A stretch of 64,000 nucleotides of DNA from Amphibalanus amphitrite (taxonomy: Eukaryota; Arthropoda; Thecostraca; Balanomorpha; Balanidae): the NCBI RefSeq assembly GCF_019059575.1, contig NW_024883395.1, positions 1-64,000 on the forward strand, written 5' to 3'. The position numbers were made by a program, and so were the translations under genes. This document shows positions 9,962 to 20,495 of the stretch, piece after piece. Numbering within the stretch: the first letter of the stretch is position 1; every line of letters begins with the position of its first letter. Under the pieces are notes generated by a model, which worked only from the letters and a program-made list of their open reading frames with translations, was not told the DNA's origin and ran no database searches.

Positions 9962-12900
9962 CTACGGAGAATAGGTCACACCACCCCAGCGCACGGACAA
10001 GCGATCGGGGGGCTGGCGCGCACGGCTGCTCCGGCGCAGAGGGGGCGGCCGCGGTGCGGCTGCGCCGACGGTGGCGGGCACGGACTCGCCGGGCGTTGCG
10101 CCGTCTGCGGCCGCGCGGGGCGGCTCAGCGGCGGGTGGCCCTCCAGTCTCAAGCAGTGGCCGGTAGGGACGGAGGAATCGCCGATTCCGCCAGAGGACTC
10201 TTCCGCTTCCCGTCTTCACCAGGTAGGTGCGGCGCTGCCCGACACCGACCACTACACCGGGGCGGTCCCAGCGGCCGGTGTCACTGTCTTGGATGTCCAC
10301 ACGGCTGCCGATGCGCATCTGGGACAGGGGACGGGCCGTCCCGTCATGGCGGCTCGTCGCCGCCTCCCGGTTCACAGCGGCCTTCAGCTCACACTCAGCA
10401 GCAGCGCGCTGCCACTCGGGCGCGAACGCACGGTGGTGGGTCGGCACACACGACCGGATCGGGTGCCCGAACAGCACCTGCGCCGGAGACCGGCCGTCCG
10501 CGCGCGGCGTGTTCCTTAGCTCCAGCAGTCCCCGGCTCAGCTGCTCGTCATCCAGCCGGCCGCCAGTGGACGCCGTGATGATGAGCTTTTTCACTGTTTT
10601 TACGGCCGCCTCGGCGTGGCCGTTTGACCTCGGGTAGTGTGGGGACGATATTTCGTGTCGCACCTCCCAGCGGCCCAGGAAGCGGCGCAGAGTTCCAGAC
10701 GTGAACTGCGGTCCGCCGTCCGTGCGCAGAACTGTTGGTACTCCAGTCTGGGCGAACAGCGCGCGCAGCTCGCGGGTCAGATGCTCTGCCGATGCAGTCC
10801 GTGGGCAGATGGTCACGTACGGCCAGCCGGACAGTCGGTCTGCATACACCAGATACGTCCGGCCGGCGACATGAAAATAGTCCGCCGAGACCGACTCGAA
10901 CACACGGCTCGGCTGGTCGTCTTCCCGCCACAGCGGCTCGTTGGCGTGGCTCGGCACCAGCTGCCGGCAGCGCGGGCAGGATGACACCACGTTGGTGACG
11001 TCACGGTCGATACCCGGCCAGTACACGCAGAGGCGGGCGCGGCGCTTTGTTTTCTCGATGCCCTGGTGCGACTGGTGCAGGCGGTCGAGGATGTCTCGTC
11101 GGAGGCGGGCAGGGATCACCAGCCGGGGGCCGTACACGATCAGGCCACCGTCCAGCGCCAGCATGCCCCGCACACCCCAGTACGGTCGAACGGAGGGGGG
11201 CACCTCGTGCCGGTGCTCTGGGAATCCGTGCAGAATTGTCTCTCGCAGGGACTCGTACTCGGGGTCGCGGTCGGCGGCGGCTCGGATCCTCTCCAGGCTG
11301 GGATCTACGAGCGGCGCCAGGCGCGCACCGTCCTCCATCTGCTGCTCGGCGTGCAGGGCTGCGATCACAGCCGCGTGGAGCGTGTCCTCTGCTTCCTCTG
11401 AGGCCTCGTCATCGGCGGTCGGGTCACTGGTTGGGGCGCGTGACAGCGCGTCTGGTATCTGGTGCTCGGATCCTTTCTGCCAGCTGGCAGTGAAGGAGTA
11501 TGGCGTCAGCTTCTCACGCATCCTTTGCAGGCGAGGATTTTCGATCTCACTCAGCTGCTTCTGGTTCAGAATCGGTACCAGCGGCCGATGATCGACGATC
11601 AGTGTGAAGTGCGGCAGGCCGGCGAGGTAGATGTGACATTTCCGGCACGCCCACAGCACGGCGGCCAGCTCGATCTCCACCACGGCGTATCGTGACTCGG
11701 TGTCCGTGAGGAACCGGGAGCCGCAGTGCACGAGCCGCCAGTCGTCGCCGTGTCGCTGAAGCAGCGCGAAACCGAGTCCTTTGGTCCGGGCGGCGTCCGT
11801 CTGCAGCATAGTCGGCAGGCTCGGATCGAAGAACGCCATCACGGGTGGCGCGGCCAGCACTGCTTTGACTTGCAGAAAGGCCGCCTCGTGCTGAGCCGTC
11901 CAGCTCCAGAGATGGCGCGCCTTCAGTAGGTCTCGAAGCGGCTGGGCGGCGTGTGCGAGCTCCGATGACAGGCCACCGAGCTGGTTCGTCAGACCCATGA
12001 ACGATCGCAGATCGGTCACGTTCTCGGGCCTCGGGAAGTCGGCGATAGCTCGAAGCTTCTCCCCATCTGATGTGTATCCGTCCGGCGTGATACGGTAGCC
12101 GCAGTAGTTCACCTCGTGCCTGGCGAACACGAATTTCTTGGGGTTCAGAGTGATACCGCGTTCGTCACAGCGCTGCACCACGGCGATGACGTGCGCCAGA
12201 TGGTCCCGGTAGGTGGCGTCGTACGCCAGCAGGTCGTCCACCACCTTCACCGTGTTCGGAATATCGCCGAGGGCCGTGTCACCGCGCCGGTTGTATTCAT
12301 CCCCGGCGGACACGCACCCCTGTGGCGCTCGCAGGAATTTCATACGGCCCCAGGGCGTGATGAAACACGTCAAATCTTGAGACGGTTCGGCGAGCGGTAC
12401 CTGGAAGTACCCCATGGCGGCGTCCAGTGTCGTCATCCAGCGGCTGCCGGCCGGGATGTCGGCCACAGCATCGTGCGGAGGCCGTACTGGGTAGGTAGGC
12501 CGCTTTACGAACCGGTTCAGCCGGGTCAGATCGACACACAGTCGCACTCCGGACGGCCGCTTGGCGACAGCGACCATCGGGTGGCACCACTCGGTGGCGT
12601 AGTCCACTGGTGCAATGACACCACGGGCCTGCAGTTCGTCCAGCTGGGCCTTGATATCCGCTCTCCAGGCGTACGGCACTGGACGGGCGGCGGTGACGGC
12701 CGTTGGAGTGGCATCTTCACGCAGCTCGATTACCATCGATCCTCCGTCCATCTCCCGCAGCGGACCGTCCGAGCTGAATACCCGGGGGTAGTGGGTCACG
12801 ATCGCGGCTGCATGGGCGGCTATTATCTCGTCAGACGGGTCGCCGTCCTCCTCCCATGTCGGCAAGCACGTTGCCGGCGACGGCGCGGCGTTGCCGGCGG

Positions 12901-14455
12901 CAACCGCCACGGGCGCCACCGTCGGCGTGTCGGTTATCGTAGATGTCGCTACCTGTCGACCATCTGTTTTGTGCTGCGTCGCGTTCGGGATCTGGGCAGG
13001 GAAGTCCGCCGGCAGGATCCCCAGGGCGACCGAATCGAACCAGCTGAGCAGTGTCCCCGTCAGTCCGCTGATGACGTAGACGGTTGCGTCAGCGGAGCGG
13101 TCACCCAGCCTCAGCGCTGCGCCGAACGCTCCGAGACAGTCGAGCGGGCGCTGTCCAACGGCGGTGAAGTTGGCCCGGTGGTCGGTCTGCAGTTGGGAGA
13201 GATCGATGCCGATCGACCGAGCCACGGCGTCGCCCATGACCGTTGCTTCAGCTCCTGTGTCCGGCGTGCATTTCAGCGTGCTGCTCCCGGCCTGGTGCAT
13301 CAGCTGAATCTCGACTGTAGGCGCGGGACGAGTACAGACTCCGCTGATATGTATGTCCGCGATGACTCGCTGGATATCTCGCCCGTGCGGCCCTCGCCGG
13401 CCGCTGTGCGCCGGCGGGCCGCGGGCGGGGCCCGGCGGGGTGCCACCGGCTGGAGCAGCGACGGTGTGGTCCGACGGCACCGGGCGGCAGACCGCTGCAA
13501 AGTGTCCCAGTTCGCCGCACGCTCGACAGATGGCGCTGGCGGCGCGGCACGTGTCTGGGTCGGCGTGTGGCCGGCGGCCGCACGTCGGGCAGCGCTGGGC
13601 CGACCGCTGCCGGTCGGAGGTCGCGGCGGCGGCAGGGGCGGCACGTAGCCGGCTGCGACCCCGCCTGTAAGCTGACAGGCGCGCCACTGAGTAGCCCTCG
13701 CTGCCGCGCAGGTCTTCACATGTGCTCCGTGAATTTTCACTCGCGCGACAAATGTCCACTGCGCGTTTCAGCGTTAGCTCGGGCTCCTCAAGCATACGCC
13801 TCACAGCGTCTTCGTCACGCGCACCACAGACAATGCGATCACGAATCTGTGAGTCACTGCAATGCTCGCAGAGGTCACAAAATGAAGCGAGCTCCTTTAT
13901 TTCGTACAGGAACTCGTCGAAGCGTTCGCCTGGCTCCTGCACGCGCCCGTAGAACTCTCTGCGGTCCACCAGCACATTTCTTTGCTTCCGCAGGTGACCC
14001 TCCATGGCGTTCATGACGGTGTCCGGGGTCGCGTCCTCAGTCAGGTCGAGCCCGAAACGGATTACTCGGTGCCAGTCTTCGTCTAGCAAGCTTAGCAGCG
14101 CGGCGCGCTGGCCTTTCACGTGTAGTTCACCGGCTCCGGTCAGCAGAAAATAGCCCTTCACCTTCTCCGTCCATACGGTGAACTCACGCAGTGAGGCTGA
14201 AGAGGTCAGGTACGGGGCCGGGGTCGCCGAAGCCGGCAGGCGGACGGCTGGGCGGGCGGTGGTGGAACGGCCGTCAGCGCCTCGCTCAGCCCCCGCCGCG
14301 TCGGTAGTCGTGTCCGTTCCCATTCCCGTGGAGAGCTCCCTGGACATCAGGCTCTCCATCATGCTCGTCAGGCGCTCCTCACGCTGGGCTGATAGCTCGG
14401 CCTGCCTCCGCAGCAGGGCCGATAGTGTCTGCACCTCACTCTCATTCTCACTCAT
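9962..14455 (-). CDS. Gag-Pol polyprotein of Ty3-1
   Basis: A 1497-aa single-frame polyprotein. Gag covers about residues 1-330, with a retrotransposon-gag core near 85-250 and two cysteine motifs: an unusual [15 protein letters not shown] (289-303) and a standard [14 protein letters not shown] (310-323). Protease has the active site [12 protein letters not shown] (398-409). Reverse transcriptase covers about 590-790, with its catalytic box as VVDDLL (738-743), so V replaces the usual aromatic before the second position. RNase H starts at LQTDAA (884) with conserved VEIELA and DHRPL. Integrase has an HHCC finger (about 1127-1163) and a DDE core (D near 1192 or 1205, LRTDGGPQF at 1243-1251, E of GHAEAAVK at 1282). 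Gag and Pol need no frameshift, unlike Ty3-2. It makes the particle, copies the RNA to DNA and inserts it. Start: the first ATG after the leader, 54 nt inside the LTR. Confidence 0.96.
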   Translation of the reverse strand: MSENESEVQTLSALLRRQAELSAQREERLTSMMESLMSRELSTGMGTDTTTDAAGAERGADGRSTTARPAVRLPASATPAPYLTSSASLREFTVWTEKVKGYFLLTGAGELHVKGQRAALLSLLDEDWHRVIRFGLDLTEDATPDTVMNAMEGHLRKQRNVLVDRREFYGRVQEPGERFDEFLYEIKELASFCDLCEHCSDSQIRDRIVCGARDEDAVRRMLEEPELTLKRAVDICRASENSRSTCEDLRGSEGYSVARLSAYRRGRSRLRAAPAAAATSDRQRSAQRCPTCGRRPHADPDTCRAASAICRACGELGHFAAVCRPVPSDHTVAAPAGGTPPGPARGPPAHSGRRGPHGRDIQRVIADIHISGVCTRPAPTVEIQLMHQAGSSTLKCTPDTGAEATVMGDAVARSIGIDLSQLQTDHRANFTAVGQRPLDCLGAFGAALRLGDRSADATVYVISGLTGTLLSWFDSVALGILPADFPAQIPNATQHKTDGRQVATSTITDTPTVAPVAVAAGNAAPSPATCLPTWEEDGDPSDEIIAAHAAAIVTHYPRVFSSDGPLREMDGGSMVIELREDATPTAVTAARPVPYAWRADIKAQLDELQARGVIAPVDYATEWCHPMVAVAKRPSGVRLCVDLTRLNRFVKRPTYPVRPPHDAVADIPAGSRWMTTLDAAMGYFQVPLAEPSQDLTCFITPWGRMKFLRAPQGCVSAGDEYNRRGDTALGDIPNTVKVVDDLLAYDATYRDHLAHVIAVVQRCDERGITLNPKKFVFARHEVNYCGYRITPDGYTSDGEKLRAIADFPRPENVTDLRSFMGLTNQLGGLSSELAHAAQPLRDLLKARHLWSWTAQHEAAFLQVKAVLAAPPVMAFFDPSLPTMLQTDAARTKGLGFALLQRHGDDWRLVHCGSRFLTDTESRYAVVEIELAAVLWACRKCHIYLAGLPHFTLIVDHRPLVPILNQKQLSEIENPRLQRMREKLTPYSFTASWQKGSEHQIPDALSRAPTSDPTADDEASEEAEDTLHAAVIAALHAEQQMEDGARLAPLVDPSLERIRAAADRDPEYESLRETILHGFPEHRHEVPPSVRPYWGVRGMLALDGGLIVYGPRLVIPARLRRDILDRLHQSHQGIEKTKRRARLCVYWPGIDRDVTNVVSSCPRCRQLVPSHANEPLWREDDQPSRVFESVSADYFHVAGRTYLVYADRLSGWPYVTICPRTASAEHLTRELRALFAQTGVPTVLRTDGGPQFTSGTLRRFLGRWEVRHEISSPHYPRSNGHAEAAVKTVKKLIITASTGGRLDDEQLSRGLLELRNTPRADGRSPAQVLFGHPIRSCVPTHHRAFAPEWQRAAAECELKAAVNREAATSRHDGTARPLSQMRIGSRVDIQDSDTGRWDRPGVVVGVGQRRTYLVKTGSGRVLWRNRRFLRPYRPLLETGGPPAAEPPRAAADGATPGESVPATVGAAAPRPPPLRRSSRARQPPDRLSVRWGGVTYSP

Positions 14456-14508
14456 GTCTATATACTTTAAAACTCAATCACTTAATAATCACAATACTGA
14501 CCGCGCCA
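14456..14508 (-). other. Leader and primer-binding site of Ty3-1
   Basis: The sequence just inside the 5' LTR reads TGGCGCGGTCAGTATTG on the minus strand. It starts with TGG directly at the LTR, as primer-binding sites that pair with a tRNA 3' CCA do. I cannot name the tRNA. The leader to the gag ATG is only 53 nt. Confidence 0.75.
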
Positions 14509-14813
14509 TGTTGTGTTTCGGTCGGTTCGAATGAAAGAGTTGTATCTAATGAGTTAAACGAGATTTATTCCGAGAACTCTTTCCTGAGTCGTTACGTTAA
14601 TCACCAAGTAAACAAACGTAATGGCGTGCGTCGTCTCTGCCTATCCGCGCCAGTCTTGTCGTCCGGCGGGCCCAATCAGCTGGCGGCGGCACAGGCGCAC
14701 TCAGCTACCGACCGGGGCGGGCGGTGGCGACACGGGCGCACTCAGGCCTCGGGCACGAGCCGGGGCGGCGGCACGGGTGCGCTCGTGCGCCAGAAACACA
14801 CGACAACACACCA
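14509..14813 (-). repeat. 5' LTR of Ty3-1
   Basis: 305 bp, identical by eye to 9625-9929. It should carry the promoter for minus-strand transcription. It is bounded by ATTCT at 14814-14818. Confidence 0.97.
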
Positions 14814-15069
14814 ATTCTGTGATTTTATATGATTTTTTGAACATATGCCGTTTTTGGTCGAAAACTCAGAAATCATGACGTCACTAAAACCTCGATATCT
14901 CAAAAATTTTCCGACCGATTTTTTTGAAACTTTGTCACAATAAACTTCAATCAATTCCCTACAGGTACCCAAAATTTGGCGCGCCTGCAACGCGCCGTTT
15001 TTATGCTATGGCCCGGCGAAAAAAGTGGGGGCGTTTAACGCCCCCCCCCCCCAGCAACTCGCGGGATAT

Positions 15070-15364
15070 ACTCTACTGATTGTTTTGTGTTTTTGGGAAC
15101 CGTCGCCCATGAACCGCACTTGCAAAAGCAATTTATTTATTTATTTATTTATTTATCATCTGCACCGGCATTCTTCCCGCCAAACAAAACCCGGACCTGT
15201 CGCCCTTCCTTGTGATGCTGTACTCGCGTCTTCACTCGCGTCAATTCCCTGGATACGCCGTCAGTTATAAGACTCGCCCACATCGGATCAGCACCATCAA
15301 ACTCTGACAAACTGGCTACACTGAACCAGCAGGGCACACCCGCGAGGCGTTCGTCAGGGGACCA
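15070..15364. other. Spacer with (TTTA)n
   Basis: No gene is recognised. A short TTTA microsatellite lies at about 15133-15157. Confidence 0.5.
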
Positions 15365-15622
15365 TACGGTTCGACCACTGTAGTTGGTCCACTGCAGCTA
15401 GTTCAAAACAGTTGGTTCAACACAATGCGTTCCCAACAGGTGGTCCATCACAGCTGTTTTACAACAGTTGGTCTAACTTAGCCAGTCCACAAGTGGTCCA
15501 TCACAGCTGTTCCACAACTGTTGGTCCATTACAGCTGCTTCACAACAGATGGTCCATCATAGCTGCTTCACAGCAGTTGGTCTAACGCAGCTGTTTTACA
15601 ACAGTTGGTCCATTACAGCTGC
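15365..15622. repeat. 28-bp minisatellite, left part
   Basis: Degenerate tandem units of about 28 bp; a typical unit starts TTGGTCCATTACAGCTGCTT and ends CACAACAG. CAGCTG and CAACAGTTG make it partly self-complementary. It resumes at 20299-20460 on the far side of A2, so A2 inserted into the array. Confidence 0.88.
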
Positions 15623-16145
15623 TTAACCCGCGCCCTGCTGGGGGGGGGTGTTTGTAACACCCCCCCTTGTGGTTTTTCGCAAATATCTAAAAAACGGCGG
15701 CGCGGAGCGCCGCCGTTTTTGGTACACCTTATCATACATCAATTCTACACATGTTGTGAAAATTTCAGAACAAGGTCATTCAAGGTCAGGTCACCAGGTC
15801 ACTTGAAGTGACCTCACCTCATAAAAAGTTTCAATGTCTGTCATAGCTACACCGAGTGACCGATCGCTTTGAAAGTTTCAGCGATTGCTAAAACCAATAG
15901 CATGTACAAAATGTATATCTCAGAATTTTGATATCGATGACCTAAGGTCAGGTCAATTTTGCGACCTCCCCATTACCTATAAGTCAATGGGAGAAAATTG
16001 AAATGCGCCTCCTTTGGACGAAAGACATTATAAACACTCCCAAACACTGAATTACAAGTGGATTAGACACACTTAACATGAAAATGGTGTCCGTGACCCC
16101 TGTTTATGCCCTGAGGTCATCTTAGGTGACGAATGGTATCTAACT

Positions 16146-16695
16146 GTGGTATCAGGAGCGGGTTGAAAAATCGATCAAGGAACAGGTTAATGTGGTGCAG
16201 AAACTGCCAGAATACACAGCAGAACTGAAAACGAGTGCCAAAAATCTGCAGAAGATAGTTGAAAACAAGGCAGAACATGATGCTCGAGAAAGGAACATAC
16301 TGCTGCACAACATAGAAGAAAGCCAGTCAGACAATCCAGAGCAAAGAAAACATCATGACACAGAAATATTTCAAAGATTAGTGACTTCACTGACAGGCAA
16401 ACAGGATGTAGAAATAGTCAACATCTACAGACTAGGGAAAAAGCCTGAGAACAATGAAAATGAAGGATTGAATGCACGGAAGCGACTGATGCTGGTGAAA
16501 GTGAAAGACAGAGAAATTGTTAATGAGTTGATCAGGAAGAGAACAAAGTTGAGAGAAGTGGGCTTCCTGAATGTTTACCTGACCAGGGACCTCTCGCCTG
16601 AAGATCGTGAATCTCAAAAAAAGTTGAGGATGGAACTGGAGCAAAAAGGAAAAACAACCCACAAAATCTTTCGAGGTAAGGTCGTCCCTCGCTAG
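16146..16695 (+). pseudogene. ORF1 protein of the LINE, 5'-truncated
   Basis: The frame is open from the insertion junction, so the true start is missing and any internal start is arbitrary. The N-terminal part is charged and helical (EKSIKEQVNVVQKL, ELKTSAKNLQKIVENKAEHD), consistent with a coiled coil. ERNILLHNIEES, IVNIYRLGKK, RLMLVKVKDREIVNELI and NVYLTRDLSPEDRES follow. They match the order of an RRM-like fold and C-terminal domain of LINE ORF1 RNA-binding proteins. Its role would be to coat the LINE RNA. It ends about 40 nt before the first ATG of ORF2. Confidence 0.8.
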
Positions 16696-16732
16696 CGCGA
16701 AGCAGAGCCAAGATAGAAGGTTTTTAAAATGC

Positions 16733-18253
16733 ATGTACACAAATGCCAATAGTCTTAAAAACAAGTTGAGTGAGTTGAGACTGCGTATTGATGAAGGCAA
16801 ACCAGATGTAATAGGGATTACGGAAGTGTGGACAAAAGATGAAATTGTTCTACAAGGCTATCACCCTGCCTACAGATATGATAGAGAAGAAGATCAAAAA
16901 GGAGGAGGTGTCATGCTCTTTGTCAAAAGTGACCTGGAGGTGTTAGATTGCCCAGAGCTGAGCAGTCCCAATATAGAGTCTGTTTGGTGTTATGTCAAAT
17001 TGTCATCCAAAGAAAAACTGTTAGTGGGTGTCTGCTACAGGCCGCCAGCCAGTTCTGTTGAGTACAATGAAGGATTAAACCATTTATTGAAGCAAACTCC
17101 TTCAACACGAACCAAGCATATATTGGTAATGGGTGATTTTAACTACCCGCAGATTGATTGGGATACTGGCTCAGTTGATGGTTCTGAGGGATCAAGTCAA
17201 GAAAGATTTTTCGATGCTGTCAATGACTTGTTCTGGTTACAATGTGTCAACTTTCCCACCCGCTTCAAAGAAGGAAATGAACCGTCCTTGCTAGATCTAG
17301 TATTTGCAAATGAAGATAATGCCATTGAAAGCATTGTGGGATCTGACCCACTGGGTAAAAGTGATCACTGTGTTATCACATGGGAATACGTCTACATTAG
17401 CAAGAGACCAAACAGAATGAACCAAGACAAACCAACCCGTAGAAACTTTAAGAAAGGTAATTATGCTCAAATGTCTGATGACCTTAGTCAAATAGACTGG
17501 TCAACTCTTGAAAACATGGGAGTAGAACAAACTTGGAGCAAGATAAAGGATATTGTCAATATCAGCATTGAACAACATGTACCCTTGTCACATCAAAAGA
17601 ACACCATACCTCGTAGTCCATGGTGGACTCAACGGCTTGAAGCGGCTGTAAAGTTAAAGTACAGATTGTGGAAAGAGTACAGAAGGACTAAAACTACAGA
17701 AGACTACAAGAGATACACGGTGCAGAGAAACAAGACAACTAGTCTTATCAGACTAGCAAGGTGTCAGCACGAAACCAAGATTGCTGAACATGCAAAACAA
17801 GACCCAAGTAGTATATCAAGGTACATAAGGTCACAACAGAAATTGAAGCCAAAGGTTGGACCACTTACAACTGAAAGCGGTACATTGACACAGAGTGACA
17901 TGGAAGCAGCGGAAGTGTTAAACAAGTTCTTCCAAAGTGTATTTGTTGAAGAAGACGATTCTGAAGTTCCAGAATTCCCAGCTCGTGTACAGGACGAAAA
18001 TATCCTGGAGCATATCGAACTAACACTACAAGAAGTGCACAGGGAATTAGAAGCCCTAGATATCAACAAGTCGGCAGGACCAGATGGCATACCCAACAGT
18101 GTAATGAAAATGTGTGCAGATCAAATGGCTGGACCACTGAAATGCCTCTTCCAGAAAACCTTGGACTTGGGCAAGCTACCAGTTGATTGGAAGGAAGCAA
18201 GGGTAACACCACTATTCAAGAAAGGGTCAAAAAAAAGCCCCAGGAAATTATAG
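16733..18253 (+). pseudogene. LINE ORF2, 5' part: AP endonuclease and start of RT
   Basis: Apurinic-like endonuclease at about residues 1-225: MYTNANSLKNKL start block, GITEVW, VGVCYRPP, HILVMGDFNYPQIDW, LLDLVFAN and GKSDHCVITW, the catalytic Asp/His blocks of the family. A linker and the first RT blocks follow (INKSAGPDGIPNSVMK, LPVDWKEARVTPLFKKGS). The frame upstream of this ATG stays open and overlaps the ORF1 end, so the real start may be a little earlier. The frame breaks in an A8 run at 18229-18236 and ends at 18253. It is counted as a pseudogene only because of this one break, which could be an assembly error. Confidence 0.9.
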
Positions 18254-19535
18254 ACCCATCAGTTTAACAAGTCAACCATGTAAAGTTTTGGAGAGAATAG
18301 TTAGAAAACGCATTATTGAACACCTGGATGACCATGACCTGATCTCAAAACACCAGCATGGTTTTACAAAGAGAAGATCATGCCAAACCAACTTGATTGA
18401 AGCAATGGAAGAATGGACCAAAACATTGGATGACGGACATGCTTTGGACATAGCATACTTGGATTTTCAGAAAGCGTTTGATACCGTACCGCATAGAAGG
18501 CTAAAGAAGAAATTGTATGGCTATGGAATACGAGGAAGGCTGTTAGACTGGATTTGTGACTTTCTGCACAACCGCCGACAACATGTGACTATAGGAAATA
18601 GTACTTCGAATTCAGTGGATATAAAAAGTGGTGTGCCACAGGGTTCTGTTTTGGGTCCAACATTGTTTTTAGTTTATGTCAATGAGCTGCCAACAGAGAT
18701 GAAAAGTAGCATAAAAATGTTCGCTGACGACGCCAAAGTGTATCGACCAATCCGACATGATGATGATGTAGCTGCACTACAGGCCGACCTACAAGCTCTG
18801 TGTGCATGGTCACTGAAATGGCTACTGAGGTTCAATGTTGCCAAGTGCAAGATAATGCATTGTGGGTTTTCAAACCAACATAACCGGTATTACATGACAG
18901 AGAATGGTTCGAATAGAGAACTCAAAGCAACTACCATGGAGCGTGATCTTGGCGTGATAACTACAAGCTCCCTCAAAGCAACTGAACACTGTTATCAAGC
19001 AGCCAATAAAGCTTCTTCAGCATTAAGATTACTGAAAATTGCTTTTGCTAGCCTCAACATGAACAACTTTAAGCCATTGTACACATCCTATGTGCGCCCT
19101 CATCTTGACTACTGCCTGAGTGCTGTCGGACCCCATTTAATTCAAGATCTTAAAGCCTTAGAGAAAGTTCAACGGCGTGCTTCGAAACTGGTTCGTGAAA
19201 TCAAACATCTTCCATACCATCAACGACTGGAAAGGCTGGAACTACCTACCATTGAAGAGAGACTCAGCAGGGGTGATTTGATAGAAGCTTACAAGATCCT
19301 AACAGGTAAACTCGCTGTCGATCCAAACCAGTTTTTCGAGAGGAACTTCGATGACAGGACAAGGGGGCACCACCTAAAGCTCGCAAAAAGAAGATGCAGC
19401 AGTCAAGCACGGGCCAAATTCTTTGCAAACAGAGTGGTTACTGCCTGGAACAGTTTACCAGAGGAAGTTGTGGCTGCAACATCTACAAACCACTTCAAAA
19501 ATCTGCTGGACCGACATCGGGCTGCGGCACCCTGA
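18237..19535 (+). pseudogene. LINE ORF2, 3' part: reverse transcriptase and C terminus
   Basis: Continues the RT just after the A8 run in another frame, beginning with a PGNYRPISLTS-type block. ISKHQHGFTKRRSC, YLDFQKAFDTVPH, SGVPQGSVLGPTLF and the catalytic box FADDAK follow. FADD in place of YADD is common in this group. The C-terminal third has LERDLGVI-like, YTSYVRPHLDYC, LEKVQRRASKLV and FKNLLDRH blocks typical of CR1/Jockey-superfamily LINEs. Apart from the one frame break it looks intact, so the copy is young. Confidence 0.93.
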
Positions 19536-20298
19536 CCTGTCATCTTGTCCCAAACCAGTATGATGTGGGTACTGAATAGACTGTGTCTAAACCTAACCCA
19601 CTACATAAACCTAAACCTAAACCTAACAGTTTTTCGCAAATAACTTTTGATAGAGGCATGCTAGAGCGATGAAAACGCCTTAGATGTGTTCAGCTCGACG
19701 ATACGGATCGACTGATATGCAACATGACCCTTTCCGGTCAGGTCATGACCTTGACCTGAGGTCAAATTTTCAAGTTGACCTTTCAAGGTCAAGTTATAGT
19801 TCATTCGATGCGTCTAGACGAGAGGAACACGACGCCGGTAAAAGTAAGCTCGTACAATGCTTGGGTCAAAAGTTATTGCAGAAAAACTGTTTTCGAAAAA
19901 AAAAATCGGCTATTTTTGCAGTTTTTGCCCCCTGCAGGCAAAACCGTTGACGTAAGGTCAAATCTGAGAGAATTACTCAGAAAGGGCGTTAATAGGGCTA
20001 TCGAAGCGCTTTTCCGCGGCGCTGTAGCTCTATTGGTTCCCGAGTTATGCGTTGGCTTCTTGGAAATTGTCGACATTCGACATGGAAATCGGCGAAATTT
20101 AGCCTTCAATGACCTCTGGTGACCTGACCAAAAAATTGACCGAAGTGATTTCCTCATTATTTTTGACGCTCTTTCGAACGCCGCCTTCCGCGTATCGCTA
20201 CGTGGCCCAGGAGCCGAGTTAGAAAGGGGGGGGTGTTCAAACACCCCCCCCCCATGCAGGGCGTGGAAATCCAGGACCCCCAGCCGGGCGCGGGTTAA

Positions 20299-20495
20299 CA
20301 ACAGTTGGTCCAACACCATGGTCCATCAGAGCTGCTCCACAGCAGTTGGTCCATCACAGCTGCTTCACAACAGTTGGTCTACCGCTGCTGATCAAACGCA
20401 ATTGGTCCACTCTAATTGGTTCAAATTATTAGGTCTACAATCACGTGTCTCATTGCTGATAGTGTTTGCAACACGCTCGGAGCACGATGGTAATT
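20299..20495. repeat. 28-bp minisatellite, right part
   Basis: TTGGTCCAACACCATGG, GTTGGTCCATCACAGCTGC and similar units continue the array of 15365-15622 across A2, fading out by about 20460. A3 starts immediately after. Confidence 0.85.

Larger units (their letters stand above)
9625..14813 (-). mobile_element. Ty3-1: complete, very young LTR retrotransposon
   Basis: A 5189-bp element coding on the minus strand, inserted into E2. LTRs of 305 bp lie at 9625-9929 and 14509-14813. I compared them by eye and found no difference. The target duplication ATTCT is at 9620-9624 and 14814-14818, and E1 (around 7200) keeps the uninterrupted site TCTATTCTGTG. One ORF (9962-14455) spans gag to integrase. 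There is no env-like ORF and no chromodomain that I can see. Identical LTRs, a perfect duplication and an open frame together suggest a recent and possibly active element. Confidence 0.97.
8956..15069. mobile_element. TTAA-type transposon E2, split by Ty3-1 (ATAT duplication)
   Basis: The left tip CCCGGCAGTTGCTGGGG follows ATAT (8956-8959). The right tip AGCAACTCGCGGG is followed by ATAT (15066-15069), so the 4-bp duplication is ATAT, not TTAA. Taking out the Ty3 insert and one copy of its 5-bp duplication leaves about 920 bp, against 925 bp for E1. The left end is the long end, as in E1. The interior matches E1 nearly base for base. Confidence 0.88.
16145..19622 (+). mobile_element. 5'-truncated CR1/Jockey-type LINE inside A2
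   Basis: About 3.48 kb non-LTR retrotransposon with the end of ORF1 and a nearly complete ORF2 (endonuclease plus reverse transcriptase). Comparison with A3 shows where A-family sequence stops and resumes. CTAAC at 16140-16144 and 19623-19627 is a likely 5-bp target duplication, though the right copy overlaps the tail. The 3' end is a short CCTAAA repeat (about 19598-19622), not poly(A). 5' truncation and the simple-repeat tail are typical of target-primed reverse transcription. Confidence 0.92.
15623..20298. mobile_element. TTAA-type transposon A2, split by a LINE
   Basis: TTAA at 15623-15626 and 20295-20298. The left end is short (CCCGCGCCCTGCTGGGG, hairpin loop TGTTTGTAACA). The right end is long (...GCCGGGCGCGGG, hairpin loop TGTTCAAACA). 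Without the LINE it is about 1.19 kb, the same as A3 (1192 bp). The interior shows the palindrome CGGCGGCGCGGAGCGCCGCC, AGGTCAGGTCACCAGGTCA, and ACCTATAAGTCAATGGG. The flanking minisatellite and A3 confirm the ends. Confidence 0.9.

Noticed and set aside
9592..14016. Many long plus-strand ORFs over Ty3-1 (for example 12116-13648, 510 aa)
   Set aside because: They lie antisense to the intact Gag-Pol frame in GC-rich sequence, show no family motifs and are rich in Arg/Gly/Pro as expected for shadows.
19590..19627. CCTAAA repeats as a telomere
   Set aside because: Only three to four units, directly at the end of a LINE and inside an A element. They are the LINE tail.
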